Assembly (NCBI GenBank): GCA_001051155.2
Contig: JYIP02000002.1
Span: 3,107,583 to 3,171,582 of the forward strand
Origin: Chrysoporthe austroafricana
Taxonomy: Eukaryota > Ascomycota > Sordariomycetes > Diaporthales > Cryphonectriaceae
Direction: 5' to 3'
DNA length: 64,000 bases
Positions 45,128 through 55,721 of this stretch are shown in pieces. The notes under the pieces were generated by a model. The model made no database searches. It saw only the letters and a program-made list of their open reading frames with translations, and was not told the origin of the DNA. Numbering within the stretch: position 1 is the stretch's first letter; each line of letters begins with the position of its first letter. Position numbers and translations under genes: made by a program.

Positions 45128-45829
45128 GGTCGGTAACAGAGGAAGGTCTCTCAAATAAAGTTGGCTTGAGAATCAAGTGTCTATATACAATATCGAAATT
45201 GCCTCTCTTGCAACCGACCCCAACATATGCCTTCATGGTGGAGAGAGGAGGAAGCTAGGCAATACAGCCTTCGTTCTTGTCTTTCTTTTTTCTTCCTTAT
45301 TCCCTCTTGACCCTACCTTTCTCTTGACATACTTTTTTAAGAAAAAACAGAGGAAATAAAAATGAAATCATTCTTGGGTTCTCGATTTCAATTCTTAATC
45401 TGCCCTGGTGGTCTGGGGGTCAGCCAGTGTATTTGGCACGTGTATTTTAACTACCCCAGTGATGATAAGCCCCAAAAGTTCCGAATGGCGTTGTACCTCG
45501 CTCGTTAATCGTCAACTCAGCCAGGGACCTTGTTTGCAGCTGCGTAACAACCTGACACTGCAGCAGCAAAGGAAGGCTCATGAGAGAAACAGTTTGTCTC
45601 ATGCCAGCCCCAACAAAAGCTCTGCCTCCCCATGCTCGCCAAAGTTAAGCAGTCCAGACGTGACAGAGCCACCCAAGCATCGCCCCTCCGAACCCGACCA
45701 CTGTGGCCCGACGCTCAACATAACGCAGGGAGCAAACGGCTTTCTGAAGAGCAACACGGAAAGCTGCCGGCCTCTTCTTCGTAATCCACTACTGCCTCTC
45801 TATCGACCGCTTCGGACCCATTCTTGCCT
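45128..45829. other. Intergenic, no gene seen
   Basis: Pyrimidine-rich and A-rich short tracts occur near 45275-45360. No gene recognised; presumably the promoter of TRS85. Confidence 0.5.
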
Positions 45830-48124
45830 ATGTCTGTCGACAATGACTCCGGCTCCGGCGAACCCATCAGCTCCCCGCCCATGGCGGCCTCCGTAAGGAA
45901 GAATACCATCGACAGCATGTCTCTCTCCCAGTCCGAAATCAGCCTCCCCCAGCGACGCTCCCACCCGTCCGCCGCCAGTCTCTATGCCTCGACCCTCACA
46001 CCTCCTGGCTCTCGATCCATGTCCCCAGTCGGCAGGGGCTCTCCTGGGCGGCCGTTCTCCAGAGGACGTTCAGGGTCGGTGACGTTGACACAGGCCCTTG
46101 TGGACACCGACGCTGCTACGACCCCCGGCGACCCGCTGAATCTAACACTGAAGGCGTTTGTACCACACGTCGCCATATATGCCTCGCCGGAGACGGACGG
46201 TCTGGTCAAGGAGAAGGGCTTCGAGCGGGGTCTATGGGAGCTGCTGCGGCCGTTTGGCGAGCGCGTGTCAGGGAAAGTGACGATAAGAGACAGCAACGGG
46301 TCGAGCAGGTCATGGGAGGACTTTTCGGTGCGGTTCACGCAGTTTGGAGACAACATCGAGCCGCCAGATGGCTTGTTAAAGGCGACGAACGGGCAATCCC
46401 CAGGACAGACGAGCTCGGGGAGAAGGATATCGGATGTGGAGGCGGTGGTGAGCCGGCACCTGAAATACGCCGAGCAGTCGTTCTCGAACCTCATACAACC
46501 GAGCACACCCACGACGCATGGATTGGACATGGAGGTGACATCCCCATACTATGCGCTCTACCTTCGACGGCTGCTCTCGGGCATACCGATGTCTGCGCAC
46601 GAGTCCTGGTCACACCCTGTGGCATGTGTGATAGCCGCGAGTTCCCGCGAGCCGGCGCCTATCGAGACGTTTAGGAGACTCTATCATGAATCGACGAATG
46701 GTGATAGAAGGCTGCCACCCTGGATCGACGGGGAGTATCTGCGGTACTACGTACTTGTTCACGACGAAGAGAACAGCGACATTTCAAAGACCATGGCACT
46801 GTTCGACCAGATGAAAAGACATCTCGGCCTGCACTGCCACCTGTTGAGGATACGGAGTAGTCAGAGCGCGGAGACAGATGACGACAGCATACCTCTGCCC
46901 CGGAGCGACTGGATGGCCGCTCAGGAGGAGCTCGCCGACATAGAGAGGCACGAGGGCCAGGAGGAGTTCGAAGATCCAACAAGGTACATATTCGAGTCAG
47001 ACGCAACAGCAATACGGACTTTCATCCGTGAGATGGTGACACAGTCAGTAATACCAACGATGGAGCGCAACATCTCGGTATGGAACGACCAGGTCGCATC
47101 AAAGCGAAAGGGCTTCAGTGGGAGGTTCATGAGTCTATCAAAGAGGTTCACAACCTTCGGCGGTGGATCAAGGAACTCAACGGGGAGCTCGTCTTCGAAT
47201 AACTTCCACGCGGGAGGCTACTACACTGCCGATGCCCCCGAGGCAATCATGCGCAAACTGGCCGACTACGCCTTCATGCTTCGCGACTGGAAGTTAGCCA
47301 TGTCGACGTACGAGCTCATCCGATCGGACTTCGGCAATGATAAAGCCTGGAAGTACCACGCGGCTGCCAACGAGATGGCCGCACTATCGCTGCTCATCAT
47401 GCCACCTAACATGTCCTCCAAGACACGCCTCGACAACATTGTCTCCATGCTCGAGCAGGCCTCCTACTCATATCTCACTCGCTGCAGCTCGCCGTACGGA
47501 ACCCTCCGGTGCATGGCACTTGGCCTTGAGCTCCTGCGTATGCGTGGTGGGCCGGCGGTTGATGAGGCCGTCAAGTGGGGAATGCGGATCATGGAGAGCC
47601 GCATCGTGGGTCCTATTGGAGACGCACTGTTCAAGGAGCGCATGGCAGTGTGTTGTGCGACGAAGCAGGGCGTGGGGTCCATGACCTGGGGAAGCCGGCG
47701 GCGCAAATCTGCCTTCTGGAGTGTCCTGGGTGCTCAAGCGTGGATGGACCAGGCCAAGTACATCCAGGCGCAGAGGTGTCTCAACGAGGCGAGGAAGATG
47801 TACAGCTCGCTGCAGAGCGAGGACGGCATCGGTGCCTGGTCCGTGGCTAGCGAGTACATGGCCAAGCTGCACCTGCAGCTGAAGGACGGCCTCGCGCAGG
47901 ACGGTCTGGCAGACAGCGCTACCGCTGAGAACGGAGCTGAGGAGGTCGATGTCCTGGAACATGAGGAGCCTGTGACGCTGAACCGGGCCAACAAGCGCGC
48001 GTCTAGACGGATGAGCCTGGTGAACCCCCCCGGTGGCCCAGGCGGAACCCTGGAGACTGCGCCGCTCAAGCCAGCGGATGGTCAAGGAGACGAGAAGGCT
48101 GCAGCTGATGATGGCTTCAGCTAG
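45830..48124 (+). CDS. TRS85: TRAPP complex subunit Trs85 (TRAPPC8)
   Basis: A single exon of 764 codons from the ATG at 45830. The N-terminal ~110 residues are serine/proline-rich and disordered. The conserved part contains FVPHVAIYASPETDGLVKEK, SPYYALYLRRLLSGIPMSAHE, HPVACVIAAS, PWIDGEYLRYYVLVHDEE and a helical-repeat half with RKLADYAFMLRDWKLAMSTYE and GTLRCMALGLELLRMRGG. Trs85 is specific to TRAPPIII, the Ypt1/Rab1 exchange factor working in autophagy and Golgi traffic. The C-terminal ~60 residues are low-complexity. The protein fits TRAPPC8 over TRAPPC11 or Trs120 by these motifs. Confidence 0.88.
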   Translation: MSVDNDSGSGEPISSPPMAASVRKNTIDSMSLSQSEISLPQRRSHPSAASLYASTLTPPGSRSMSPVGRGSPGRPFSRGRSGSVTLTQALVDTDAATTPGDPLNLTLKAFVPHVAIYASPETDGLVKEKGFERGLWELLRPFGERVSGKVTIRDSNGSSRSWEDFSVRFTQFGDNIEPPDGLLKATNGQSPGQTSSGRRISDVEAVVSRHLKYAEQSFSNLIQPSTPTTHGLDMEVTSPYYALYLRRLLSGIPMSAHESWSHPVACVIAASSREPAPIETFRRLYHESTNGDRRLPPWIDGEYLRYYVLVHDEENSDISKTMALFDQMKRHLGLHCHLLRIRSSQSAETDDDSIPLPRSDWMAAQEELADIERHEGQEEFEDPTRYIFESDATAIRTFIREMVTQSVIPTMERNISVWNDQVASKRKGFSGRFMSLSKRFTTFGGGSRNSTGSSSSNNFHAGGYYTADAPEAIMRKLADYAFMLRDWKLAMSTYELIRSDFGNDKAWKYHAAANEMAALSLLIMPPNMSSKTRLDNIVSMLEQASYSYLTRCSSPYGTLRCMALGLELLRMRGGPAVDEAVKWGMRIMESRIVGPIGDALFKERMAVCCATKQGVGSMTWGSRRRKSAFWSVLGAQAWMDQAKYIQAQRCLNEARKMYSSLQSEDGIGAWSVASEYMAKLHLQLKDGLAQDGLADSATAENGAEEVDVLEHEEPVTLNRANKRASRRMSLVNPPGGPGGTLETAPLKPADGQGDEKAAADDGFS

Positions 48125-48322
48125 GCTAGGACCGGGGGATGTGCACCGCGCAATGACGATATGTAACCTTATGATAGATCTTAGATTTAATCCGATATGG
48201 ACAGCGCTATCCGCTCAGCGTTGGACATTGATCTTCTTGCAGGCGCTACGCATCACTCTTTTTGCCCTGTGCCACCGTAGATAGTCTACGATTCCCACAG
48301 GGGAGGGTGGGGGGCTATCCTC

Positions 48323-48823
48323 CTATTTCCTCAATTCTAACACCACTTGGTTTACTAGACCCTCCAGGCTCTCCTCCAGCGGCACGCCGAACCTCACACA
48401 CGCGGCCTGCACGTTGCCCCTCTTCCAGAAACCTCCCTGACACCCAACCACAGCCCTCCCGGACCGCGCACAGAGCCCGAGCTCGAGCAGACTCACGGGC
48501 GCCTTGCTCCTCGCATCAAAGAACACGGCGACCAGAGTGGAGGACTCCATGCGGTCCATCTCCCAGTCCGTCTGCGCCCTGAACCGCGGGTCGAGTGCGT
48601 AGTCCTCCTTCCAGGTGCTGTCCCACTTCTCCTGAAAGGGGTCGTAGATGGTCACAGGCCCGGGGAGATCATTGAGATGAGGCTGGAGCAGGGCGAGGAA
48701 TTCCTGACGCCATGGGATCTCGGTGGGCCCGGCGAGGAAGACGGTGGTGGCATGGAGGGGTGTCTGGGAGGGAGTGTTCGGGTTGATGATCTGGATCGGT
48801 GGCGAGGGGTCTGGGGAGGCCAT
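48323..48823 (-). CDS. Nucleoside 2-deoxyribosyltransferase-like protein
   Basis: A single exon of 166 codons. The sequence VFLAGPTEIPWRQEFLALL, then YDPFQEKWDS, DPRFRAQTDWEMDRM, LVAVFFDARSKAPVSLLELGL and GRAVVGCQGGFW, follows the pattern of the nucleoside 2-deoxyribosyltransferase-like fold. The glutamate in SLLELG sits where the catalytic nucleophile of the family lies. Such enzymes break or exchange the N-glycosidic bond of deoxyribonucleosides or related nucleotides; the fungal substrate is unknown. No signal peptide is seen. It is divergent from the xanthine dioxygenase gene, 706 bp start to start, and shares that promoter. Confidence 0.72.
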   Translation of the reverse strand: MASPDPSPPIQIINPNTPSQTPLHATTVFLAGPTEIPWRQEFLALLQPHLNDLPGPVTIYDPFQEKWDSTWKEDYALDPRFRAQTDWEMDRMESSTLVAVFFDARSKAPVSLLELGLCARSGRAVVGCQGGFWKRGNVQAACVRFGVPLEESLEGLVNQVVLELRK

Positions 48824-49193
48824 CTCGGCTGTGCCGGCTTGATAGAAAGTCCCACAAGGTGCTGATGGTCTTCAACTAGGCCGGAGCCTGGAGTTTACTC
48901 GGCAAGGGATTCCATACTAGTGAAGATGAGGGGCAGCTCGCTCAGCCTCGTGAGGCACCGACCCGTGCAAGCGAGCACGCAGGCAGGTGAGGGCGGGACC
49001 TGCAGCCGCCACAGCTGGGTGTGTGGGTGATACGGTATCATGCATGAACGAAAGGAGCCTCGATCCACAAGGCTGCATGGCGTTCTTCACATGCGAAATA
49101 AAAATAATCAGAGCCATTAGTCAGTCACGGATCTTGATAGCTCATCCACTGTATTCGTATTGTCCGTATCAACCGCCTATCACTCAACGTTGG

Positions 49194-49200
49194 CTTATCT
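49194..49200 (-). promoter_or_regulatory. Candidate GATA-factor (AreA-type) site
   Basis: AGATAAG on the minus strand fits the HGATAR consensus of the nitrogen regulator AreA/Nit2, which cooperates with UaY on purine genes. A single short motif is weak evidence on its own. Confidence 0.4.
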
Positions 49201-49241
49201 CTGGCGTGAACAATAGCTGCCGGGTTAGGCCAGCGCTGACA

Positions 49242-49255
49242 CCGGTAGCGGCCGA
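49242..49255. promoter_or_regulatory. Near-match to UaY site (one mismatch)
   Basis: CCGG-TAGCGG-CCGA differs from TCGG-N6-CCGA at one base. It lies 45 bp before the exact match and is a weaker candidate for the same regulator. Confidence 0.35.
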
Positions 49256-49300
49256 AGCTTTGAGCACTCAGCGGCGCAGAAGCGGCGCAGTCCTTCGCCC

Positions 49301-49314
49301 TCGGGCGCTTCCGA
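49301..49314. promoter_or_regulatory. Candidate UaY purine-regulator site (TCGG-N6-CCGA)
   Basis: TCGGGCGCTTCCGA is an exact match to the palindromic site bound by the Zn2Cys6 regulator UaY, which activates purine-use genes in Aspergillus nidulans. It lies 216 bp before the xanA ATG and 36 bp before a TATAAATA at 49350-49357. A 14 nt window with 8 fixed bases can occur by chance, but the position before a purine gene makes it credible. Confidence 0.68.
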
Positions 49315-49529
49315 AACGAGACGCGCGAAGGCGATCCGCTTTCCTTCAGTATAAATAATGTGGAGGCACTCCGCGTTTCCCCCAGGTTGTCCTAGACGTC
49401 AGCCTCCACTCTATCGTACTCAAGTCGACCCTGCGATCTGTTCCCTCGTCTCATCATTAAATTGCCACAGCAAAAAAAGAAAGAAAAAAGACTTTCCAAG
49501 AACAAGAGAGACAGAAAGAACACACCGTC

Positions 49530-50889
49530 ATGCCTGCCATCACAGTTCAGCCGCTGTCCTTCCCAGAAGGCTCCGGCGTCAAATTTGGCGCCGTCGTTGA
49601 CAATGTTGATATCGAGAACCTCACTGGTAAGATACGATGAGACACATCGTGCACTTGCATCGTGACATGCATATGTAGAACAGAGCATCATTCTGTATGG
49701 CGAGATCTATACCCGTAATGCCCTTCCCCAGGCTGAATCGGTAACCTCGTCGGTGAGTATTCCCCAGCTGGATCTTCTTCACGAAGAGGTCGCTAATGCA
49801 TTCGCAGATGCTGATTTTGATGTAATCCGTGATGCCCTCTTCAAGAACCAGGTCCTGGTCTTCAAGAACCAGAGCCATGTCACCCCCAAGGCCCAGTTCG
49901 AGCTCACCCGCCGGTTCGACCCTGCTGGTACATCATACGGTCACGGGAAGACCATCGACGCAAAGCGCTCCATCCTGCACCCGGATTTGAAGACTATCCG
50001 TATGTGCTCTTCAGCCCATCATTGCACGGCTTCCTGCTAACTCTGCGCAGCCCACCAGCCTCAAGTTCAGGTGATCGGCAATGGCTTCGTCCCAGAGTAC
50101 GAAGGTCTGAAGGACATCAGACTGCGCCATCCGCACCACAAGACCTTCCATGCCACATCCATCCCGCCCGAGGAGGACCTTGACTTCACACGCTTCTACA
50201 GGTGGCACATCGACGCTGCGCTGTACGGCCTCGCCCCGCCCATCGTGACCACCCTGCTCGCCGTCAAGGTCCCTGGCGGCAGGCGGCAGACCTGTCGCTA
50301 CGACGACGGCACGGGCGACGAGATGGACGTTCCCCTCGGCACCACGGCCTTTGCGAGCGGCTACGAGATGTTCGACGCGCTATCGCCCGAGGACCAGGAG
50401 TTCGCGCGCACCACCAGGGCCGAGTACGCCCCGCACCCGTACATCTGGATGAGCGGCGCCAAGTCGCGGCCCACCGGCCTCGGGCTAGAGAGTGAGGGCA
50501 TGGAGATCCCGCTAGACCAGCTCCCCGAGATCGAAGAGGACAAGATCCAGGTCCTGCCCATGTGCTGGCGGAATCCCGTCACGGGCAAGCTGGCGCTGCA
50601 GGTGCACCCGTCCGCGGTGCGCAAGCTCCATCTCAAGGACGGCTCCGTCGTGGAGGACCTGGCCGAGGTCCGGAACACGGTTTACCGCCTGCAGAGGCAG
50701 GGGATCGCGCCGAACAAGGTCTACGCCCACGACTGGCAGGAGGGCGACCTAGTGCTTTTCCACAACCGCGGTCTGATCCACAGCGTGGTTGGGGCGTTTG
50801 CCGAGGACGAGGTTCGACTATTCCGCCAGTGCAATATCGCTGCGAGTCACCTGCCCGAGGGTCCGGTGGAGATCGCGCAGGCTGCTTAG
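49530..50889 (+). CDS. xanA: Xanthine dioxygenase XanA (Fe(II)/alpha-ketoglutarate dependent)
   Basis: Three exons: 49530-49626, 49808-49999, 50051-50889; 375 aa. The start MPAITVQPLSFPEGSGVKFG matches the family. Diagnostic stretches are QFELTRRFDPAGTSYGHGK, RSILHPDLKTIPHQPQVQVIG, FYRWHIDAALYG (metal ligands His148 and Asp150), PGGRRQTCRYDDG, HPYIWMSGAKSRPTGLG and FHNRGLIHSVVG (distal histidine). Arginine in VRLFRQCN would bind 2-oxoglutarate. XanA converts xanthine to uric acid with 2-oxoglutarate and oxygen; it belongs to the TauD/TfdA family and is found in fungi as an alternative to xanthine dehydrogenase. Intron 1 is unusually long (181 nt) for this window. The promoter holds a UaY-type site and a TATA box, suggesting purine induction. 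Confidence 0.93.
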
Positions 50890-51378
50890 GCTGGATCTTC
50901 CAGAGTGGTGTGCCTTTTGTCTGGACCGGGTTACGGTCGAATCCGGTACTCTGTTGGCTTTGCTTCTACTAGAATACAGAATTTACAGCGTTCAGATCAC
51001 TGTCTTCCGTCTTCACGTTCGTAGCCCTATCCTGTTGGTCATGCTAGGCTGCTAGTTAGAGCTTCAGCTAGGGGTTGGGGCGACGTAGAGGCCAGGCGAT
51101 GATGTTTCACGAGGCGGGTATCCGGACCAATGTTGTTGGCAGCACTGTGCGAAGAATGAATGCTCACCCAGATGTGAATCATCATGTCAGAAAATGAGTC
51201 GAAATGATCGTAATGTGGTCGCTTCTGAAGCACACCAGTCTGAAGTTATGTGTATAAGTGCTCACGTATTTTGAGAGTCGCAGGCTTAGCATATACATAG
51301 ATAGTAAAGGTCTCGGACCCCCAGTAGATAAACATCCGAACTCATCCCATCCTACCGATCACTCAGGCAATTACCAAC
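50890..51378. other. Intergenic, no gene seen
   Basis: Only short featureless frames lie between xanA and the kinase-like gene. Confidence 0.55.
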
Positions 51379-52581
51379 ATGGGGACGCCGGCACAATACC
51401 TCCCGCCCGTTCTCTCAGATGCCACCATCCAGTCCCTCCTCGCGTCCCTATCCCTCCCACCAGCGAAACTCATCACCCCACTCACCGTTGCCGCAGCCTA
51501 CCACTCGCTCTATCTCCTATCCTTCCCTCTGGAGGCCAACTCCCACAGCGGACTGGCGCCCGCGCAGGCCCTCGAACCAGATGGCTCCACTACCCTCGTG
51601 CTCCGCGTCTCAGGGCGGCACCTGCCCCGCATCAAGACGATCAACGAGGTCGCCGTCATGAACTGGGTGAAGGCGAACACGTCGATCCCCGTCCCGGCCG
51701 TGGTGAGATTCGATGCGGGTGAGGACAACCCGCTCGGGCACGAGTACGCGATTTTGGAGCGGGCGCCGGGTATCAGTGTCGACAAGGTCTTTGACGAGCT
51801 CGACGGGGCGGCAAGGCGTGATCTGATCTCCCAGCTTGCGGACATTCTGAGCCAGCTGCACTCGCACGAGTGGAAGGCGATCGGAGGTCTAGAGTTTTCG
51901 GAGGACGGGCAGATCGTCCCAGGGCAGGTGCTGGACGAGACGTTCTGGCAGGCGCCGGATATCGAGAAGTACTGGCCCGGAGAAGAGACCGTCCCGAGCC
52001 TGAACGTTGGGGGTCCCTACGAGAGCTACACTGCCTTCTGTGCCGCGAGCGTGGACAAATTCGTCTACGCTATCGAGAGGCACGACCGCCTCGCCTGGAT
52101 GAGGGATCTTGTTCCCCGGCTGAAGGCATTCGCGGGTCTCCTCAGGGATGGTCATGGCAGGATGGAGGAGCTCCGGCTGAACGACATGAAGCTCGTTCTT
52201 GCCCACAAGGACCTGCATTTCGCAAACATCATGTTCGATCCTCTCACGGGTAAGATCACGAGCATATTGGATTGGGAATTTGCGGGCGTGGTGCCCGCGT
52301 CCAGGTGGAATCCTGTTAGGGCTTTTCTATGGAACATGAGGGAGGGCGATGAGTCCAGGGTGGAGAAGGAAGATTTGATGAGGGTGTTCGAGGGAATTTG
52401 TGAAGAGAGAGGCCTCACGTTCCTAGACGATGCTAGGGCTAATGAGTATCAGGAGGACATGCAGATGGCAGTGAACTACTTGCGGGCTATCGTGGAAGTA
52501 TGTCCAAAGGGTGAGAAGGAGGATGCCGCAAGGGGATGGAGAAAGATGGCGGAGGAAGCAATGAGGAAAGTTGGGGTTTAG
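51379..52581 (+). CDS. Aminoglycoside phosphotransferase-fold kinase-like protein
   Basis: A single exon of 400 codons. The N-lobe has VLRVSGRHLPRIKTINEVAV and EYAILERAPGISVDKVFDEL. The catalytic loop is LAHKDLHFANIMFD (near residues 273-286), with the DFG-like metal-binding aspartate in ILDWEFAG (near 297). This is the phosphotransferase enzyme (APH/choline kinase) family, common and expanded in filamentous fungi, mostly with unknown substrates. No signal peptide or membrane segment is seen. The start MGTPAQYLPPVL is the first in-frame ATG. Confidence 0.87.
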   Translation: MGTPAQYLPPVLSDATIQSLLASLSLPPAKLITPLTVAAAYHSLYLLSFPLEANSHSGLAPAQALEPDGSTTLVLRVSGRHLPRIKTINEVAVMNWVKANTSIPVPAVVRFDAGEDNPLGHEYAILERAPGISVDKVFDELDGAARRDLISQLADILSQLHSHEWKAIGGLEFSEDGQIVPGQVLDETFWQAPDIEKYWPGEETVPSLNVGGPYESYTAFCAASVDKFVYAIERHDRLAWMRDLVPRLKAFAGLLRDGHGRMEELRLNDMKLVLAHKDLHFANIMFDPLTGKITSILDWEFAGVVPASRWNPVRAFLWNMREGDESRVEKEDLMRVFEGICEERGLTFLDDARANEYQEDMQMAVNYLRAIVEVCPKGEKEDAARGWRKMAEEAMRKVGV

Positions 52582-53202
52582 AAAGCCATACTGACAACAC
52601 GAGGAGAAGAATCGAGGTGCTAAGATGAGAACGGTTGAAGCGCAGTACAAGACTTCCAGAGTACGAGAGTGCCACCATATGAAGGACACGTCCAAGTCCT
52701 GTTGATAGGTATAGGCACTACAGATAATCAGTGTCAATAACCCCGACCTTCCCAATTTTTTCTTCTTTTTTTTTCCTCTTTTTTTCTTTCTTCTTTTCCT
52801 TTCGGGGACCGGGGGAGGGGGCTAGGATTTCTACGTGTTGGCCATGTACGGACAACTCAGCGGGTCGATGGTTCTATAAGCAGACACCTGCAGGCCTGCG
52901 GGCCTAGGCCTGATAACGATACGTGTAGCAGTTGCCTGCCCGGTGATAACACTGCAAGAGTAAACAGACATTACGCTGGAGCTGTTTCTGCAGACCGTCT
53001 TTTTGCCCTTCGACCTCATTCAAGGGAACTTTTCGCTTTGACGTCTTTTAACCTCTAGATATTTTTCAGGTGACTTGCTTCTCATGTCTTGAGTCTACCT
53101 GCGAGGAGAGGACGCGCCCGCGACTGCAGTGCCCCTCCGTGTCTCAGCAGCAACGACGTCATCTACCTCCGTCGTCGCCGAAATACGACATCACATCACA
53201 AG
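52582..53202. other. Intergenic with polypyrimidine tract
   Basis: A T/C-rich run lies at about 52756-52804 (TTTTTTCTTC-type), followed by a G-rich patch. No gene recognised; the right part is the CHM7 promoter. Confidence 0.55.
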
Positions 53203-54661
53203 ATGAGCAACGCCCTAGAATGGCTTGTCGAACATGAACCGAGCTTCAGGAAGTAAGAGCCCTCGTTCATGTATCTCCCCTCTCCTCCCAAGACAACAAC
53301 ACACCACAATCTCATCATGATGAGCTGACAAAAGAGATAGATCTCGACTTCCGGCGCTCTACTCCGACTTTCGCGGCCAGCGTACCACGAACCCAGATGG
53401 CTTCCAAGCCAACATATCAGCCTGGCGACGCGGCCTAGCCAGCCTCGTACGTGCAGGGTTCGCAGAGTCAGGTTCATCAGCCAGTCCGGACCATGTCATC
53501 TTGAACGTCGACGAGTCCCTCCTCCGAGCCCTCGAGAGCAAACAGTATGGTAGACCCCTCGCTCTCGGCGCGGTCATACGCGAAGCTGCACAACACAAGG
53601 ATCTTATACCACTACAAGAGTTCCTAAGTTCACAGCAGAGCATATACTACAAATCTTGGGGCTCAATACCATGGAGCATCGCCTCGTGGGGTTTCAGGCA
53701 ACTGGGCTTGACAGGCGCCTTCACGTTTGGCAGTGGTGATCGACTACCGGGCGGACAGTTCGTGGTGATAGCCAACCTAGAGGCCGCGTCCAAATCAGTG
53801 GTCGAGCAGACCACGGCTTTGAGCTCACGCTTCGAGAGGACGTTCTCGATGGTGCAATTTCAAACGGAGTTCAGAGACACAATACTAAAGGGTCAGAGGT
53901 TGTCGGAGACGGATTTGAAGGTGTTACTGAGGTTCATGTCGCGAGACCAGGGTTTGCTACTCTACGATGGCAAGACAGTCAAGCTCAAGAATCCCGGTGC
54001 CAACGAGACAACGATTACGACTGAGGACGAGACGATCGCATCGCTTAAGGAGTTGACCGAGTACTTGGAGCATCAGACGGCAGTGCTGGAGAAGAAAATT
54101 GAAGAGCTTACCGCCACTGCTAAGGAGGCGATTGCGAAGAAGAACCGTGTCTCCGCCCTCGCGGCTCTGAAATCGAAGAAGCTGGCTGAGTCATCCCTAC
54201 AGAAGCGGTTTGCTACGCTCAGCCAGCTTGAGGAGGTATCGGCCAAGATTGAACAGGCGTCGGACAATGTTCAGCTGGTCAAGGTCATGGGCTCCAGCAC
54301 AAACGTGCTCAAGAGCCTCAATGCACAAGTTGGCGGCGTGGAAGGCGTTGAAGAGGTGGTGGACCACCTGCGGGAGCAGATGAGCCAGGCCGACGAAGTG
54401 TCCAGCATTCTCGCGGAACAAGGCCCAGTCGTCGACGAGAGCGAGATCGACGACGAGCTTGAGGTCATGCTGCAGGAAGAGAAGAGAAAGGAGGAAGAAC
54501 TCGAGCGCGCAAAGGAGGCCGAGGAGAGGAAGCAGGCGGAGGATACGGCAAGGAGACTGGCAGAACTGGATGCTCTCAAACCAGTCACGGATGATTTACA
54601 GAACGCGGAAGAAGACCCTTCAGAGGAGCTGAGTCAAATGTCATTGGAGAAGGTACACTAG
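53203..54661 (+). CDS. CHM7: ESCRT-III-like protein Chm7 (CHMP7)
   Basis: Two exons: 53203-53252 and 53341-54661, intron 88 nt (GTAAGA..TAG); 456 aa. The N-terminal half (winged-helix, Vps25-like) includes RLPALYSDFRGQRTTNPDGF and SWGSIPWSIASWGFRQLG. The C-terminal half is a Snf7 domain: LTEYLEHQTAVLEKKIEEL, KKNRVSALAALKSKKLAESSL, LSQLEEVSAKIEQASDN and an acidic coiled-coil tail. Chm7 recruits ESCRT-III to the nuclear envelope for sealing and nuclear pore quality control. The two-domain layout separates it from plain Snf7/Vps20 proteins. Confidence 0.92.
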
Positions 54662-55721
54662 AAACAAACAGAAAGCTGATCTGAAACGCAATACGGCGTC
54701 AGAACGCTGGTGTTTTGTGCAAGACTTTCCAGAGCATGTACATAATTTGCTTTGGTTCATCACTCCGTACATAAGATCCCTACATCTCCCCTATTAGGTT
54801 CGCTTAACTTAGGGATTCCGGAATCGATCAAACGTCAACCAGAAGTATATGTATGTCCCATCCCCCTCGGCAGTAGTATAGTTGTACCACGGCATCCCCT
54901 TATGATGAGTTACGGTATGTGAGGGCCCTCAGTTTATTTGTGAGCCATATCCTGGCCGACCCGGGTGCCAAGCAGTTGGGTACGCATTGAGTAAATGAGG
55001 TTATTCCGATCAAACTGTTCTATAATGGCACACGGACAGTAAGTTCGAACATCAAGTAAAGCCCAACACATCAAGGTGGAAATTCATGGCTATTCTCAAA
55101 GGACTGCGGGCCTCGATCAGTCGTCCGGAGTATCTCAGTGCTAGCACCTACAATTTAGAATCTTTCGAACGATTCAATGATTCTCGGCCGCCGCATCCTT
55201 TCGCTCACTTCTCGACTTTCGTTTAGTAGATCGCCTTTCCCTGGTGTATCTAGATCGAGACTAATCCCTGATTCAGAGTAGCAATATGGACGGGACATAC
55301 TCGAAAGGTCAAGTCATATTTCCACATGCCGAACAAGATAGAAGACGGCCACTCCACAAAAGCTAGCATCGTAGTGTTATATAATGTGGAAATTTGTACA
55401 TTGGGCTTGCAAACGTGGACGCCATAACCCATATGCAAGCTACGAAAACATCGATGTCTATCAACTTGTTCACTGTCCGAACACTTAAACAAGTACAGTA
55501 TAATCATACACATCGCAACATCGCAACTTATATTCATTCTCTACCCGACTTAGGTGATAATGATACTTGGGTTCAAACGAGGTAAAAGGTCAGATGAAAC
55601 AACTGTCTAGCATGCATGATGCCATTCTGCAGTGCGTGCAGAAACGACCTGAAGATGGTAATCGCAGCACTCACGGTGATTGAACTGGTAGTAGTGTTCT
55701 AAAGTTGTTGCTAATGCTAGA
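54662..55721. other. Intergenic, about 1.1 kb between convergent genes, no gene seen
   Basis: CHM7 and RAD18 end toward each other here. Only short frames below 100 codons without features are present. I see no RNA gene. Confidence 0.5.
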
